Assembly (NCBI GenBank): GCA_047967505.1
Contig: CM106540.1
DNA: 64,000 bases
From: Dipteris shenzhenensis
Lineage: Eukaryota; Polypodiophyta; Polypodiopsida; Gleicheniales
Direction: 5' to 3' (one strand)
Position 1 is the first letter of the stretch. Each line of letters begins with the position of its first letter. The position numbers were made by a program, and so were the translations under genes. Positions 11,103-21,728 of this stretch are shown piece by piece. Below the pieces are notes generated by a model. That model did not search any database, had not been told where the DNA came from, and was given only the letters and a program-made list of their open reading frames with translations.

Positions 11103-11753
11103 CTGCAACAGAGAAGGTTGTCAAAATGAACTTCAATTTTATCAAAGGTGAATATGAAAGAAACCAACAAACCGTGATATCAAAGCACTGAGGCTTTACC
11201 AGCCGTTGCACATACAACAAAGGCATTCACTCACGAAAACTCTTTTTTTTTTGCCCATACATGGCCTTCTGGCCTTTCTATCCTTAAGAAAATGCCCTGC
11301 GCATGGCTATGCAAGGCCACCATAGCTCTTCTTAGGTGCAAGGGATCAAGAGCTCCTCAATAATTGGTCGCTTGAGACTCAGGATGGTTTAATTGGCTCA
11401 CCACCTATCCACATAAAGCTTCCAAGACTTTCATACATTGTTGTCCTGATCATTCTTCTCAATTCAGGACATCCTATTATGATTGGCTCACTGCGTATGC
11501 ACATCATGCTTACAAAAAATTCATGCATTGCTCTCCTAATCATCCTTTTCACTTCTGGACCTATCATCCTAGCAGTTACATGTTAAACTGCTTCTGTCAA
11601 ACATGAGACAGGTGAGGCAAAAAAATTCTATGCATTGGCAACACAAGACACAGTCACCTCACAAGGCAGGAAATTAAAGGCTTTGCGTAAGATTGAAAAA
11701 TGGGTTATCACGATCAATTCCAAATGCCTAAATATAATTAAAGAAACTGCCCA
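11103..11753. other. No recognised gene (possible intron)
   Basis: Contains a poly-T run near 11245 and an imperfect duplication near 11390-11450 and 11475-11540, sharing attggctcac and cacat with tt/catgc. No coding domain was seen. If the minus-strand exon series is real this is intronic. Confidence 0.35.
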
Positions 11754-12065
11754 ATGAAGCCATGCAAAAACAAGAGCCCAATCTTTGATAACATCAAAAT
11801 CTTGAGTGTGAGGGTCCTCTTACCAAAATCAGCTTCAACTGTGAGCTGTAACCTGCTCAGCCCATCTCCCCTGCCTCCCTTCTTCCTGCCGCCACGTCCT
11901 TCTCTTCCTTCAAATGCTAGTTCACCAGTCACGGGTGTCTTCAGTGGTTTGATCTTTCACCACCAGTGGTGTTTCCAGACCTCACTTAAGCCAAGAGATC
12001 AAAAACAGGGGCAGGGGTTCTGCCACTACATCAGCGAAGCAATTCCGGTCTCACGCAACCCATAA
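11754..12065 (+). other. Open frame directly upstream of LINE endonuclease
   Basis: A frame of 103 codons ending one base before the LINE endonuclease ATG at 12067. It is rich in Ser and Pro and has no recognisable motif. The tight spacing suggests an eroded LINE ORF1 end or 5' leader, but no nucleic-acid-binding knuckle is visible. On the other strand a strong donor-like ttttggtaagag lies near 11820. Confidence 0.3.
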
Positions 12066-12066
12066 A

Positions 12067-12790
12067 TGAGGGTTGTTGGCTGGAACATTCAAGGTCTAGG
12101 CGGTGTTCCTCATCGCTGCCATAGAATCTAGATAGCTGGTCCGTCATCAACTACATCCACTGGTTTCAGGTGGGCCAATTGATATTCTTTTCATATGGAA
12201 AAATAAACTGGATGATACAATCTCCAGGAGATCTGGTAAACTTCTTTCTTTTTTGTCTAGTGCAGTCCGTACTAGAGAAGGGACATGCATTTCAGTTTCA
12301 GCCTTTACTCTCCCACTAGTTGTGGGGCATGGTGTTATTTAACCTCTCTAGATCTTAGTGGGTTATGCTTTTGATTGGTGGGCATAAGATTGGTTTTCTT
12401 GATTTTTATGCACCCAGCAATAAGGGAAAGCGTATTTAGTTCTGAAAGGAATTGTTGTCTTGGATTTCGGAGGTAGCTTCATGGATCTTTGAAAGCGGCT
12501 TCAATATGCTCGAGATGCATAATCATAAAAGAGGGGGGCAAGAAGGAGGCAGTCATTCTCTGGAAAGGACTGTTTGGGATATATGAGTTTTCACTTCAGA
12601 GGCAAGGATTGTAGGCTTGATGATGCCTTCCAAATTTATCCTATTTTTCTGGTTGAATAGGAGACATATGAGGCCCATCCATGCTTGTATTGAGAGATTT
12701 CATGTTGATGATTGGGCCTTGGAAAGAGGTTGGACAGTTTGAATTGTCCCAAGGTTCTCCATCTCTAATCATTTCCCGGTTACTCTCACT
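12067..12790 (+). pseudogene. LINE endonuclease domain, broken
   Basis: Endonuclease/exonuclease/phosphatase-type domain that would nick target DNA to prime reverse transcription. The N-terminal Trp-Asn-Ile-Gln-Gly motif is intact. The middle has several stops, and the conserved acidic pocket cannot be followed in one frame. Similar pieces are on the minus strand at 26692-27500. Confidence 0.7.
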
Positions 12791-12833
12791 CTCTTATCCT
12801 CAATCGACTTTGACTTCTATCTGCTCCTTTCAG

Positions 12834-12862
12834 CCTCTCTCTCTCTCTCTCTCTCTCTCTCA
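12834..12862 (+). repeat. (CT)n microsatellite
   Basis: An uninterrupted run of about 14 ct dinucleotides between the LINE endonuclease remnant and the LINE 3' end. Confidence 0.95.
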
Positions 12863-13020
12863 CAGAGGCTTCTTGCCACCACAACAAACTTATACATCAA
12901 CGCCCCCCTCTTAGGTTTGACACCCTCGTCGGCTCCCTCATCATGAGCTCAGAGAGTTTCTCTTTATGTACCGACACCATTATGATCAAGATTATGGAAA
13001 AAAAATTTGTATTCGTCATG

Positions 13021-13132
13021 GGTGTTGATGCCCTCTTAGTGGCTCCACCCCCTAGCTCATTGTATCAGTTATTTTCATCTTATAGACACTTTTTGGTCTT
13101 CCAAAGACTTTTAATCTTTCTTTCTTTCTTTC
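13021..13132 (+). repeat. LINE 3' end with hairpin and TTTC tail, copy 1
   Basis: Matches 29273-29387: both have gttgatgc or gtggatgc, then gtggctccacc or gtagctccacc, then agctcattgtatca, a tagac...ggtcttcc hairpin, gacttttaat and a short (tttc)n tail. The tail marks the target-primed reverse-transcription end of the element. Confidence 0.8.
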
Positions 13133-14130
13133 AGCCCATCCCGCAACCCTCCCCCCAGCCCGTCACTCAGCCCTCATTAGCAGGTCACCGTTAAGGCTCT
13201 ATCCCGATTCCCACCAAGCCCCCGTTTAGCAGGTCGTCGAAGAGCAGGTAGTGGTTAAAGGGGGTTGCGCTGCCAAAGAACGTAGAAGCAGGCCGCAGGT
13301 TCCAAAGGGGGCCGCTGCCACCAGGAAACCCTAACAGCGCCACTAATCAACAGTTTCGAAGCAGCTCCAAAAAGCGGTTCCGGTTCGAGTTCACTCCAAG
13401 GTTCCAGCAAAAGTCTTTCTTTTCCTTCCCCTAACCCTAAGCTGGGCTGAAACCCCTAACCCAGCCCAGGGGTTAGCGTCAGCCTTAGGGTTCGTCAAAC
13501 ATGGCCAGCATAGAGTGGCCTAGCCTGTCCTCAAAATACCCTTTTACCCCAGTGACTTCAACCAACAGAATTCCGTACTCCACAATTGCAGCTAAGACGC
13601 CCCCTCCATATTCACATACATTCTACCTATGAATCATCCCATCATTCATACACATGAGCAGGATTTTTCCTACAGCAGGAGGTGAGAGAGTTTAAGATGC
13701 ATTTGGCAACTGTGAAAGCTAAACTCCAGGTTCTTCAAGGACCAGGCAAGCAGGCAGTAATAGATGAGGTAGTGAAAGCTTGCAAGGCTTCTCCCCCTAC
13801 CCCTCAACTAGTCTCTACAGTTAAAGATCTTGTGCACAGTAAAGTACAAACAATTAAGAAACAAGTGACTGTGGAGGTTGATACAAAGGAAAACAAAAGT
13901 GACATTCAAGATGAGATCAAGGAACATGAAGCCAGACATGTCAACACACTAAAGAGATTAGGGTGGGAGGACTCCCTGAAGGTTGGTATAAAGAGGAGGT
14001 TTCCTTTAATGAGACTTGGCACATGTCAAAGCAACCACATCCAACATTGAATGGAGGGTTGACAATAATGTGACAACGATGATGGTGGATATACACTCAC
14101 AAGAGACTCTCAGTCTATAACTAATGTTTT
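13133..14130 (+). other. LINE-associated sequence with a coiled-coil-like frame
   Basis: C-rich sequence at 13135-13560 is followed by an open frame at 13682-14050 (122 codons), rich in Lys, Glu and Val, with heptad-like spacing and no motif I can name. It lies between two LINE 3' ends on the same strand, so it may be ORF1-like sequence of the element ending at 14222. This is inference from position and composition only. Confidence 0.35.
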
Positions 14131-14222
14131 GGTGTTCACCTTTTGGTGGTGTGTGTTTGTCCCATAGGCCCGTGAGGTCTCACAAGGACATTAATATATC
14201 TTTCTTTCTTTCTTTCTTTTCT
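14131..14222 (+). repeat. LINE 3' end with TTTC tail, copy 2
   Basis: Carries cccataggcccgtgaggtct, then caaggacattaatatatc and a (tttc)n tail to 14220. This matches the order of hairpin, attaa word and tail in copies at 13081, 24288 and 29337. The copy is more diverged upstream of 14150. Confidence 0.75.
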
Positions 14223-15478
14223 ATGTAGAGAGGGACCTCACTAGCTTACTTCTCCAATGTGAAATTTGTATTTGCAAGATGGTTTATGCTCTACCCCTGC
14301 CCTAGCAACAGCTCTTGCACACTTAGTGATTTCTATCGCTCTATTTCTTTTTTCTAGAAAAAGGTAGATTCTATTAATGCTTGAAAAAAACATACAACCA
14401 ACTTCCAAAAGGAGCTGTCGATGAAAACAAAGAAAAGAAAACAGGTTGCCAACTACAAGAACAAACACCCGTTTCCGGATTTCATGGCTCATCATCGCCT
14501 ATAGAGATTCCAAAACAGAAGCTAGCAACCATGGAGGTGGTCTATATGCCCAGCGAATACCCCTTGCAGAAAGGGTGCTATCACTCTATTGCTAGGACTA
14601 GGACACAAAGATGTTTTGAAGTAGGGAAGGCCAATTTGCCCGCAATGGCCTGCCTCGTAAAGGGAAAAGCAGAAGAGACTTTCAGATTGGAGGTTCAGAG
14701 ATACCTTGACTGAGTTTTCTAATCATGCACATGAGTCTTTTTGGATTGATTCAAATGGGGGAAGAATAGTTTTGCACGGTCCTTTGATGCCATGAGTTTT
14801 TCATGCTTTGCATGATGCATTTCAACCTTGGAGGATCCACAGCATAGAGCAGTGATAAGCCTCTCCTTGAAACCCCAAGCATGGAAGCTCTTGCGAATGA
14901 CATTTCCAAAAATCATCCACACTCAGGATTACACATAAATACGGCTTTATCAGCCAAATTCTGGACCCTTGTAAATCTCAACCACCTTAGAAGCGACAAG
15001 ACCACCTCATTAGAGAGCATAGTTGAGACCTTACTGTTTTTTTCCTCAATCATAGCCTTTCCCTTCAAAGATTCCTCAGCTAGAGACACCACAAAGATGC
15101 CCCCATCTAAGGGATGGTAGATCCATCAAAGGCTGGCAATCATACCCTTATGGATGCATTCCTGCACGGCGCAAACCATGAGCTGGACCTAAGCACAATT
15201 TCCAATCTGAGTGATAGGCATGAAAACATCAAGATTACCACGTCGTTGGATAAATAGCTATCTTTTAAGTAGGTCCTCGTAAACAGCAAAACCACTATAC
15301 TACCTGCCAATTTGGTCTGATTTGGCTTTCATGTCAAATTAATAAACCTCAAAATGTCAAAAAAATAAGCTCTGTCAAAATCAACACATTCTTTCTTTCA
15401 AAATCTTTTTGGAAAAGAGAGAAAATGTTGCAAATTGGAAGCATGAAAATGCTAACACAAATAATTGTAGAGTGTTAC
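14223..15478. other. No recognised gene
   Basis: Short frames on both strands, including a minus-strand frame at 14719-14922, match no family I can name. The sequence at 14340-14380, with a run of t followed by aaaaaggtagattctattaa, resembles the junction next to the LINE poly-A end at 25150-25200, so part may be LINE debris. Confidence 0.35.
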
Positions 15479-15541
15479 CTTTGCTTGATACGTACGAATT
15501 CCTGAAGCAAAGTACACGTGGCAAGACTTGTCACCAAAAAC
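15479..15541 (-). CDS. Candidate internal exon, unidentified protein
   Basis: 63 bp, exactly 21 codons, on the minus strand between the acceptor tttttattgacag and the donor gtaac. The peptide starts Val-Phe-Gly-Asp-Lys-Ser-Cys-His-Val-Tyr-Phe. Both splice sites are good. It is about 4.4 kb from the next candidate exon, with LINE debris between. I do not recognise the family. Confidence 0.4.
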
Positions 15542-16491
15542 CTGTCAATAAAAAATGGGCAGAGTTAGGATACTGAATAAAAACAGATGGTCAAGGAACC
15601 TGAATAAAACAGCAAGCCAGCAAATGAGGATTGGTCTCTTAGTCTTCCTGTGCACTCCAGCTAACAAGCTTCAATAAAAGCCTCTCAAGGATGAATCGGT
15701 GGTGTCTGCAAAGTTTCAGCTGCTTTATTGACAGTGGTTGTTTATCTAGCGCTGTCAAATGATGAATCTTGACAGGGTCGATGTTGGTGTTAAAAGCACT
15801 ATTTCTACCCTCTTATGACGTTAAGGTTTCCCTTCCATCTGCTTTTTGTGTCCTATTCTTTAAAGAGGTGCGTCAACATATTAGTTGAAATTTTTTTTTG
15901 ACAGTCTTATATGTAGCAAGATTGAAACACATTAGGAGCTGCTACGTCTAATGACCTAATATAAAATGCAAGATAAACTAAGTTTTTGTGTTATTCTAGC
16001 ATAATGGTTATTGCATGATATGAGATTGCAAGGTAAAAGGTAAACTAGGTTTGTGTCAGTAGCACATATTCTTGCAATAGGTACTTGTTAGAGTGCATCT
16101 GCAAATGATCAGCGAAATGCCTGCTCGATGAAGTGATACAAATTGCTATCCTCATAATGCAAGTCCCTCATGTGGCACATGCATTGCTGTTCCCAACGTA
16201 TAGTTAGCAACACAGGAAATAAGGCAGTAAGTGACATGATTTTTCTTGCAACATGTGATAACCCAATCATATCAGTGTTCCTCCTGCACAAGAGCCTCAG
16301 TTCAAGTGACATACAGCTCAAATGCACTATCAAAGGAGCAGAAGTGAATGTGAGCTATCCATTTCTGTCATCCTTATAACAGGTAGACTCTTCTTTAATA
16401 TGCTGTATAGACTGCCAGCTTCCAAGGAAAAGCTCCAACAATCGCACCAGATTCCCTATGCATCTTAAGTTGTACAACCAGAATACCTACC
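15542..16491. other. No recognised gene
   Basis: AT-rich flank of the gypsy element. A minus-strand frame at 16109-16333 (74 codons) is open but not spliced convincingly and was not called. The last part may belong to the old gypsy remnant seen on the far side of the insertion at 23413. Confidence 0.35.
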
Positions 16492-16960
16492 TGTCACAAC
16501 CAAAAACTACAAGCTCAGCCAAGAACACAAATTTGACGAATACAAAATAACAGGTGATGGCACGATGAATAACCGCCCAGCCATTTCTCTGGTTCAGCAA
16601 GCTCATCCAAATCTAACACGTGAGAAGTACCTGCATGCTGAATACCAAAGCCCACAATTCCCTAGATGGATCTAGTATGCCACATGTCTACATTTGAGGG
16701 CATCTCCTCAATGCATCATTTACCCCTCTCTTGGGATATCATTGAAATCGTTTGCCCCTTGGCACATTTAATGCATTTAGACCCCTTAGCCTTAGATCCA
16801 CCTAGTCTTGTGCCATGTCACCCTCACCAAGGACCTTGACCTTGATTCCTTTTTTATCATTTACATGAAGCCCAAACAAATATAATACAAACATTGATCC
16901 TTTAAAGGAAAATGTCGATTGACCCTTCCGAGGTAATGTTGCCTCAACTTGAGCGTAACA
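16492..16960 (-). repeat. 3' LTR of the gypsy element
   Basis: 469 bp, read on the minus strand as tgttacgctc...ggttgtgaca. It is nearly the same as 22940-23412 except for a block at about 16594-16660 that differs strongly. The purine-rich tract gaagagggaaggaa lies beside it at 16961-16976 (minus sense). Confidence 0.95.
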
Positions 16961-16976
16961 TTCCTTCCCTCTTCAG
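16961..16976 (-). other. Polypurine tract of the gypsy element
   Basis: On the minus strand, gaagagggaaggaa sits directly upstream of the 3' LTR, the position where plus-strand DNA synthesis is primed. Confidence 0.8.
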
Positions 16977-18178
16977 GCATTAGCGTCCTCGATTATAAAG
17001 TCTGGGAACACTCTCCGTAACTGGTATACGGATTCCCAAGTAGCTTCTGATAGAGGTAAGCCATGCCATGCAACCAACACCGTGGGTATCTTCCAATTGC
17101 ATACTTGCATTGTTCCTCGGTCCACGATTCTTGTTGGTTTGCGTCTTGCATTATCCTCTATCTCCTGAAACAAAACAACACCCTCGATTAGTGAGTCACC
17201 TGTATCCAAAAATTTCTTTAAGCGAGAAACATGAAACACTTGGTGCACCTTACAACCCTGTGGTAATTCTAATTTATAGGCTACCTTGCCTATTCTTTTT
17301 AGAATTAACCAAGGCCCACAATGTCGGGGTGATAACTTAGCACACTCTCCTACAATCAAAGACTTAGAGTGCGAAGGAACTCTAAGAAAAACTTTTTCTC
17401 CTTCCTTAAATTCTCTAACGGATCTGTTTTCATCTGCATACGCCTTAGCTCTATCCATAGCTTGGCGGATGTTAGCTCTCGCAAGTGCTAGCATCTCCCG
17501 CATCTGAACCACAAAGTTCGCGGCACTAGGCACTTTCTGAGGTACTCCAACTGTAGTTGGATTCGTTGGTCTATAACCATAGTTCAGCTCAAACGGACTG
17601 AACCCTGTAGAGGAATGTCTTCTATCATTGTAGGCAAATTCTAACAATGGCAACCATTTGTCCCACGTATGTTGCCTCAATGAAGCATATGCTCTAAGCA
17701 TATCCTCTAAAATTTGGTTGATTCTTTCTGTCTGACCATCCGTTTTTGGATTATCCCCACTACTCATTCCCAACTCAGTCCTTAGTGTCTCAAACACTGC
17801 AGTCTAAAAATGACTGGTAAATTTGACATCCCTGTCTGACACTATGGATTTGGGTAATCCATGCAAACAAAATATTTGTTTAATAAACAAATCCACCACT
17901 TGCGGGGCACTAACAAACTCTCTAATTGGAATGAAGTGAGCCATCTTGGTAAGACCATCAACTACCACAAGGATAGAATCATATCCACCTTGTGTCGTAG
18001 GCAGACCTACAATAAAGTCCATGGAAATGCTCTCCCACCTACCTAGTGGTATTTTCAAAGTTTGTAAAAGTCCGGGTGGCTTCATCCGCTCTGCCTTACT
18101 TACCTGACACGAAAAACAACGTGTCACATATTCATGAATATGTTTTTTCATTTTCGGCCAAAAGAAATCTCGCTTCAC
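16973..18178 (-). pseudogene. Gypsy integrase with chromodomain-like C-terminus
   Basis: Two adjoining frames. The first (18178-17804) has a Cys-Phe-Ser-Cys zinc-binding end, then the catalytic core with Met-Asp-Phe-Ile-Val-Gly and a second Asp in Ser-Asp-Arg-Asp. The second (17797-16973) continues with Asp-Gly-Gln-Thr-Glu-Arg-Ile-Asn-Gln, the third acidic region and a Gly-Pro-Trp segment. The last 60 residues read like a group II chromodomain: Val-Ala-Trp-His-Gly-Leu-Pro, then Ala-Thr-Trp-Glu and Phe-Pro-Asp-Phe. A stop separates the two frames at about 17800. Chromodomains direct such elements to marked chromatin. Confidence 0.9.
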
Positions 18179-18297
18179 GAGATCATATGTTTTCTCGACT
18201 CCTAGATGTCCCGAACATGGGCTATCATGGCATTGTTAAATGACTCTCTGCCTGAGATCATTCTGATTAGGTACTACTACCTTGCCATTTCTTTTCA

Positions 18298-18389
18298 GCA
18301 TACCATCTCTTATGGTATATCTTGCATAAATTTGGCCTTTTCTGCATACCATCTCTTATGGTATATCTTGCATAAATTTGGCCTTTTCT
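18298..18389 (-). repeat. 46-bp perfect tandem duplication in gypsy pol
   Basis: Two 46-bp copies at 18298-18343 and 18344-18389, each starting gcataccatctcttatgg and ending ggccttttct. They look identical, so the duplication is more recent than most substitutions in the element. Confidence 0.95.
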
Positions 18390-18433
18390 GGATGCCAGGT
18401 CACCCTTTTCCGGATGCCAGGTCACCCTTTTCC
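18390..18433 (-). repeat. 22-bp perfect tandem duplication in gypsy pol
   Basis: Two copies of ggatgccaggtcaccctttt plus cc at 18390-18411 and 18412-18433, directly beside the 46-bp duplication. Confidence 0.95.
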
Positions 18434-19060
18434 CTGGGTTTGAATACATGAGCCTTAGTGGACGAACTCGTCCATCTTTTGAGTTTCTCTAATCTCGGTC
18501 ATTAGAGCACTTTCTAATACCGTGAAACTCATATTATGCATAATGCGTAACAACGCATTAGCAACTTTATTATCCTTCCCTCTTCGGTACCGAATCGTCA
18601 AGTTAAACTCCTGCATGAGTTCTATCCACCTAGCTTGGCGGCCTCTTAAGTCAGGTTATTTACAAAAATGTTTCTAAGTATCATGATGAACATCAACATA
18701 AAACTCTGATCCATATAAATAATGTCTCCATGTTTTCAGAGCATGGATAACAGCATACAACTCTAATTCATGAGTTGGTCAATTTCGTTGAGGGAGAGAA
18801 AGCTTCTTGCTTTCAAAGGCTACCGGCCTTCCCTCTTGGAGGATAACTACTCCTACCGCAATGCCACTTGCATCGGTTTCAAGGAAAAGCGGTTTCTAGG
18901 AATCAACTATTTTTAACACTGGTCCTGAGACCACAGCTTGTTTTATGGTGTTAAAACTCTCCTGTTGATTCTGTCCCCATTTAAAAGCTACTTTATCTGA
19001 GGTCAGATCAGTCAATGGCGATACTATTTCGGAATATCCTTTGATATGCCTTCGATAAAA

Positions 19061-19976
19061 TTAGACAAATCCCAAGAATGATCGCAAAGCAGTCAAACTC
19101 TGAGAGATAGGCCAAGTCAGTATCACAGCCACTTTCTTTGGATCCATTTCTACTCCCTCAGGAGTAATAATGAATCCTAAATATTCAAGTCTTACCATAC
19201 ACAGTACAGTTTTCCTTTTATTTACATAAAGACTGGCTTTCCTCAAAGTATTGAACACTATTCTTAAGTGTTCGTGATGCTCAGCAATACTTTTGCTGAA
19301 CACAAGAATATCGTCAATAAAATGTACTACAAACTTTCCGATATACGTACGTAGTAAATCGTTCATAAGCATGATGAATGTAGCTGGAGCATTGGTAAGT
19401 CCAAACGGCATTACCAAAAACTCATAATGTCCAAACCTGCTTCTAAAAGCGGTTTTATGCACATCCTCAGCTCTAATACGGATCTAATGGTAGCCACATT
19501 TAAAATCTATCTTACTGAAAATTACGGCCCCATGTAACGCATCTAACAAATCATCGATCCAAGCCATCGGATACATGTGCTTAATAGTGATATTATTCAA
19601 TGCTCTGTAATCTATACAAAGGCAAAAAGTATTATCTTTCTTTTTTTTTAATAATCACTGGCGAAGCAAAAGGTGAGAAACTGGGTTGGATCTACCCCAG
19701 CTTGAGGTATTCTTCCAGTTGTCTTCGTACCTCTGCTTCTTCGGTAAAACTTAACCTATAGGGAGGTCTATTTACAAATTCTACCCCCGGGATTAGTTCA
19801 ATCTTATGCTGAACATTCCGCTCTAGGGGTAACCCATAAGATAACTCATCCCTAAAACAATCAAAGAACTCCTCTGCTATTTGATCAACCAACTTGACCA
19901 TCTCTCCATTTTGGGTAACATCAGTGCTAGCCGAAGGACCATCAATCGGCTCTACCGACGCTGTACAAAGAAACAA
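19061..19976 (-). pseudogene. Gypsy reverse transcriptase, broken
   Basis: The N-terminal part (19976-19692) has Pro-Pro-Tyr-Arg-Leu-Ser and the Glu-Glu-Tyr-Leu-Lys-Leu-Gly end of the fingers. The palm (19462-19061) has Met-Pro-Phe-Gly-Leu-Thr-Asn-Ala-Pro-Ala-Thr-Phe and the catalytic box as Phe-Ile-Asp-Asp, with Phe where Tyr is usual. Between them a frameshift lies in the A-run (T-run on plus) at about 19645-19655, and a TAG at 19486-19484 stands where Gln is expected after Gly-Tyr-His. Confidence 0.9.
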
Positions 19977-19985
19977 AAACTCTTC

Positions 19986-20507
19986 TTAAGCTTTTCGAAC
20001 TTCCATTACGGAAACCAACAGTCCTTGAGGTATATCTTTTTCACCCCGTAAGACATATAGCACATCATTCATCTTGAATTGATAAATGTGCTTCTTCCAA
20101 TCTATGGCTGGATTCTTCCTAGAAGGCCAAGCCTTACCCAGGACTATGTCAGCGTGAGCAAGCTTTGTCATTTCAAAATCAAGCTTCTCAGCATAGTCCT
20201 GAATTTGAAGTTCCAACTGGGTAACCCTTTGGTCCCATACTTCATTTGAACTTCCGTCTGCCATTCTGACTGTATATGCATAGTCAAATGGGCTAGTCTT
20301 TAATTTCAGCCTCTTTACAAGCTTGGAGTCAATTACATTGTGCGTTGACGCAGAGTCAAACAACACAATGACGTCATGATTAACTACTTGCCCCTTCATC
20401 TTAATTAACTCCGTATCGTTAAAGGCTGTATACCCCGTTGATGCGGGCTTTGACAGGACATTATCAGGTGCACTAGTTACTAACTTAGCAGCAAAAACAC
20501 ATAACAA
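19986..20507 (-). pseudogene. Gypsy aspartic protease
   Basis: 173 open codons. The active-site region is Val-Leu-Phe-Asp-Ser-Ala-Ser-Thr-His-Asn-Val-Ile, so the catalytic Asp is kept but the usual Gly of Asp-Ser-Gly is Ala. It also has Ala-Asp-Ile-Val-Leu-Gly-Lys, equivalent to the conserved Ile-Leu-Gly segment. It would cleave the Gag-Pol precursor. It is open over this span but detached from gag and RT by stops. Confidence 0.85.
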
Positions 20508-20618
20508 AACAGGTACTGACCTTTGAGAAGATCCCGCTAGCTAAATCTGCATCTGTTCTGCTTTGGGACTTCCCTCCATTTTCACATCGCATTTTGAGAT
20601 CACCATCTCAGCCATTCA

Positions 20619-21728
20619 ACGATCCTTGTTTCGTGGACAATCTTTCCAATGATGAGGCTGAAGGCATCCAAAACACAAGCCTTCTCTCCTCGCTTTTTCT
20701 CTTTGCTCTGGATTCAAAGAAGACTTCGACCAAGCCTGGGCTGCCATTGGTGTTACTTTTCTTTTCATTCCAATGATGGTACTTGGTTTAGGAGTCTCAA
20801 CTGGGTTCGCTTGCTTGGCTTGACCACTATGCTGTGAGGCACTCCCTTTGCTAATCCACTTCTTCTTAAACCCAGTTTTCTTCAGGTACTTATATCGAGT
20901 CCCAACCTACACAAACCCACTTGGTCTGTTCCCTTTGGCATCTTCATAGTTCAGAGCTATGGCAATTGCTTCATCTAGCGTGTTCGCATACTTAGCTCGA
21001 ACTTCCATCTTGATCCGATCATTCAGTCCAAAGATAAAATCTTTTACCTGGATTGACTGAGGTAGAGGTTCATAAACTTTCATTACACTTTCTCTGAACT
21101 TATCAGTGTATTCCGCCACTTGTAAATTTCTCTGACGAAGGTTTCGATACTGATCCCAAGCTCGGGATGCTTCGTCAGGAGGTAAGAAGTGTTTTATAAA
21201 TTCTTTTTTAAACCCCTCCCAAGTAGTAGATGCCACTTCATCTTTCTGTTGTTTTATCCACCACCTATCCGCGGCCTCATTAAACATATGGGTGGCCTCG
21301 CGGATTTTCTTCATATCATTCCTGATTTCACAAATGGCAAAAGCCTCGTCCCATTTGTGTAAGCAAGTCTCTATGATATCAAAACTATGGTCACACATCC
21401 GACCAGAATACTTTTCTGACCTATAATTAGCAATATTAGGCACCTTAGCTCTCCTAGGCTCGAACGTATGAACACTGGTTTCATGCTCCATTGGAGATTT
21501 ACCTTTCTCTTCACGAGATGGTCTAGTAGACATACTATGAACCATTTTCCTGATCTCGGATTGCCCTACATTTTCTTGTAACTGTTGCGCTAAAATCTGT
21601 TGCAAGGCATCCTCCAATAATGCAATTCTACCAGATAGTGTATGGCCTACTGGACGCGACACCTGCGGGGTTGGCCGGACTCTCGACTCTACGGAATCCA
21701 CCCTAGAAGCTTCTTCTTCTACTTCCAT
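20619..21728 (-). pseudogene. Gypsy Gag with zinc knuckle, two stops
   Basis: The frame starts at ATG 21728 and runs 273 codons through the retrotransposon gag domain: Ala-Ala-Asp-Arg-Trp-Trp, Phe-Lys-Lys-Glu-Phe-Ile, then Tyr-Arg-Asn-Leu-Arg-Gln and Val-Ala-Glu-Tyr. A TAG at 20909-20907 interrupts it. The same frame then continues to a zinc knuckle near 20670, Cys-Phe-Gly-Cys with His-His-Trp-Lys-Asp-Cys, one residue shorter than the usual spacing, and ends at TGA 20618-20616. Confidence 0.9.

Larger units (their letters stand above)
12067..13132 (+). mobile_element. LINE (L1-type) remnant with RT deleted, copy A
   Basis: It begins with Met-Arg-Val-Val-Gly-Trp-Asn-Ile-Gln-Gly-Leu-Gly, the start of an apurinic-like LINE endonuclease. 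Broken frames then carry Gly-Phe-Leu-Asp-Phe-Tyr-Ala-Pro (12390) and His-Val-Asp-Asp-Trp-Ala-Leu-Glu (12700), matching the minus-strand LINE at 25-27.5 kb. After about 12790 the frame is lost. A CT-microsatellite follows, then the LINE 3' end at 13021-13132. The whole reverse transcriptase is missing, so this is an internally deleted copy. Confidence 0.7.
18180..19060 (-). pseudogene. Gypsy RNase H and linker, heavily broken
   Basis: Across several frames the minus strand carries Glu-Thr-Asp-Ala-Ser-Gly-Ile-Ala-Val-Gly near 18870, His-Glu-Leu-Glu-Leu-Tyr-Ala-Val near 18770 and Arg-Trp-Ile-Glu-Leu-Met near 18620, in RNase H order. At least three stops and two non-triplet tandem duplications (18298-18389 and 18390-18433) disrupt it. 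Confidence 0.8.

Noticed and set aside
16109-16333. Minus-strand frame of 74 codons as a further exon of the candidate host gene
   Set aside because: No convincing donor site, and the frame contains its own start and stop; it could not be joined in phase to 15541-15479.
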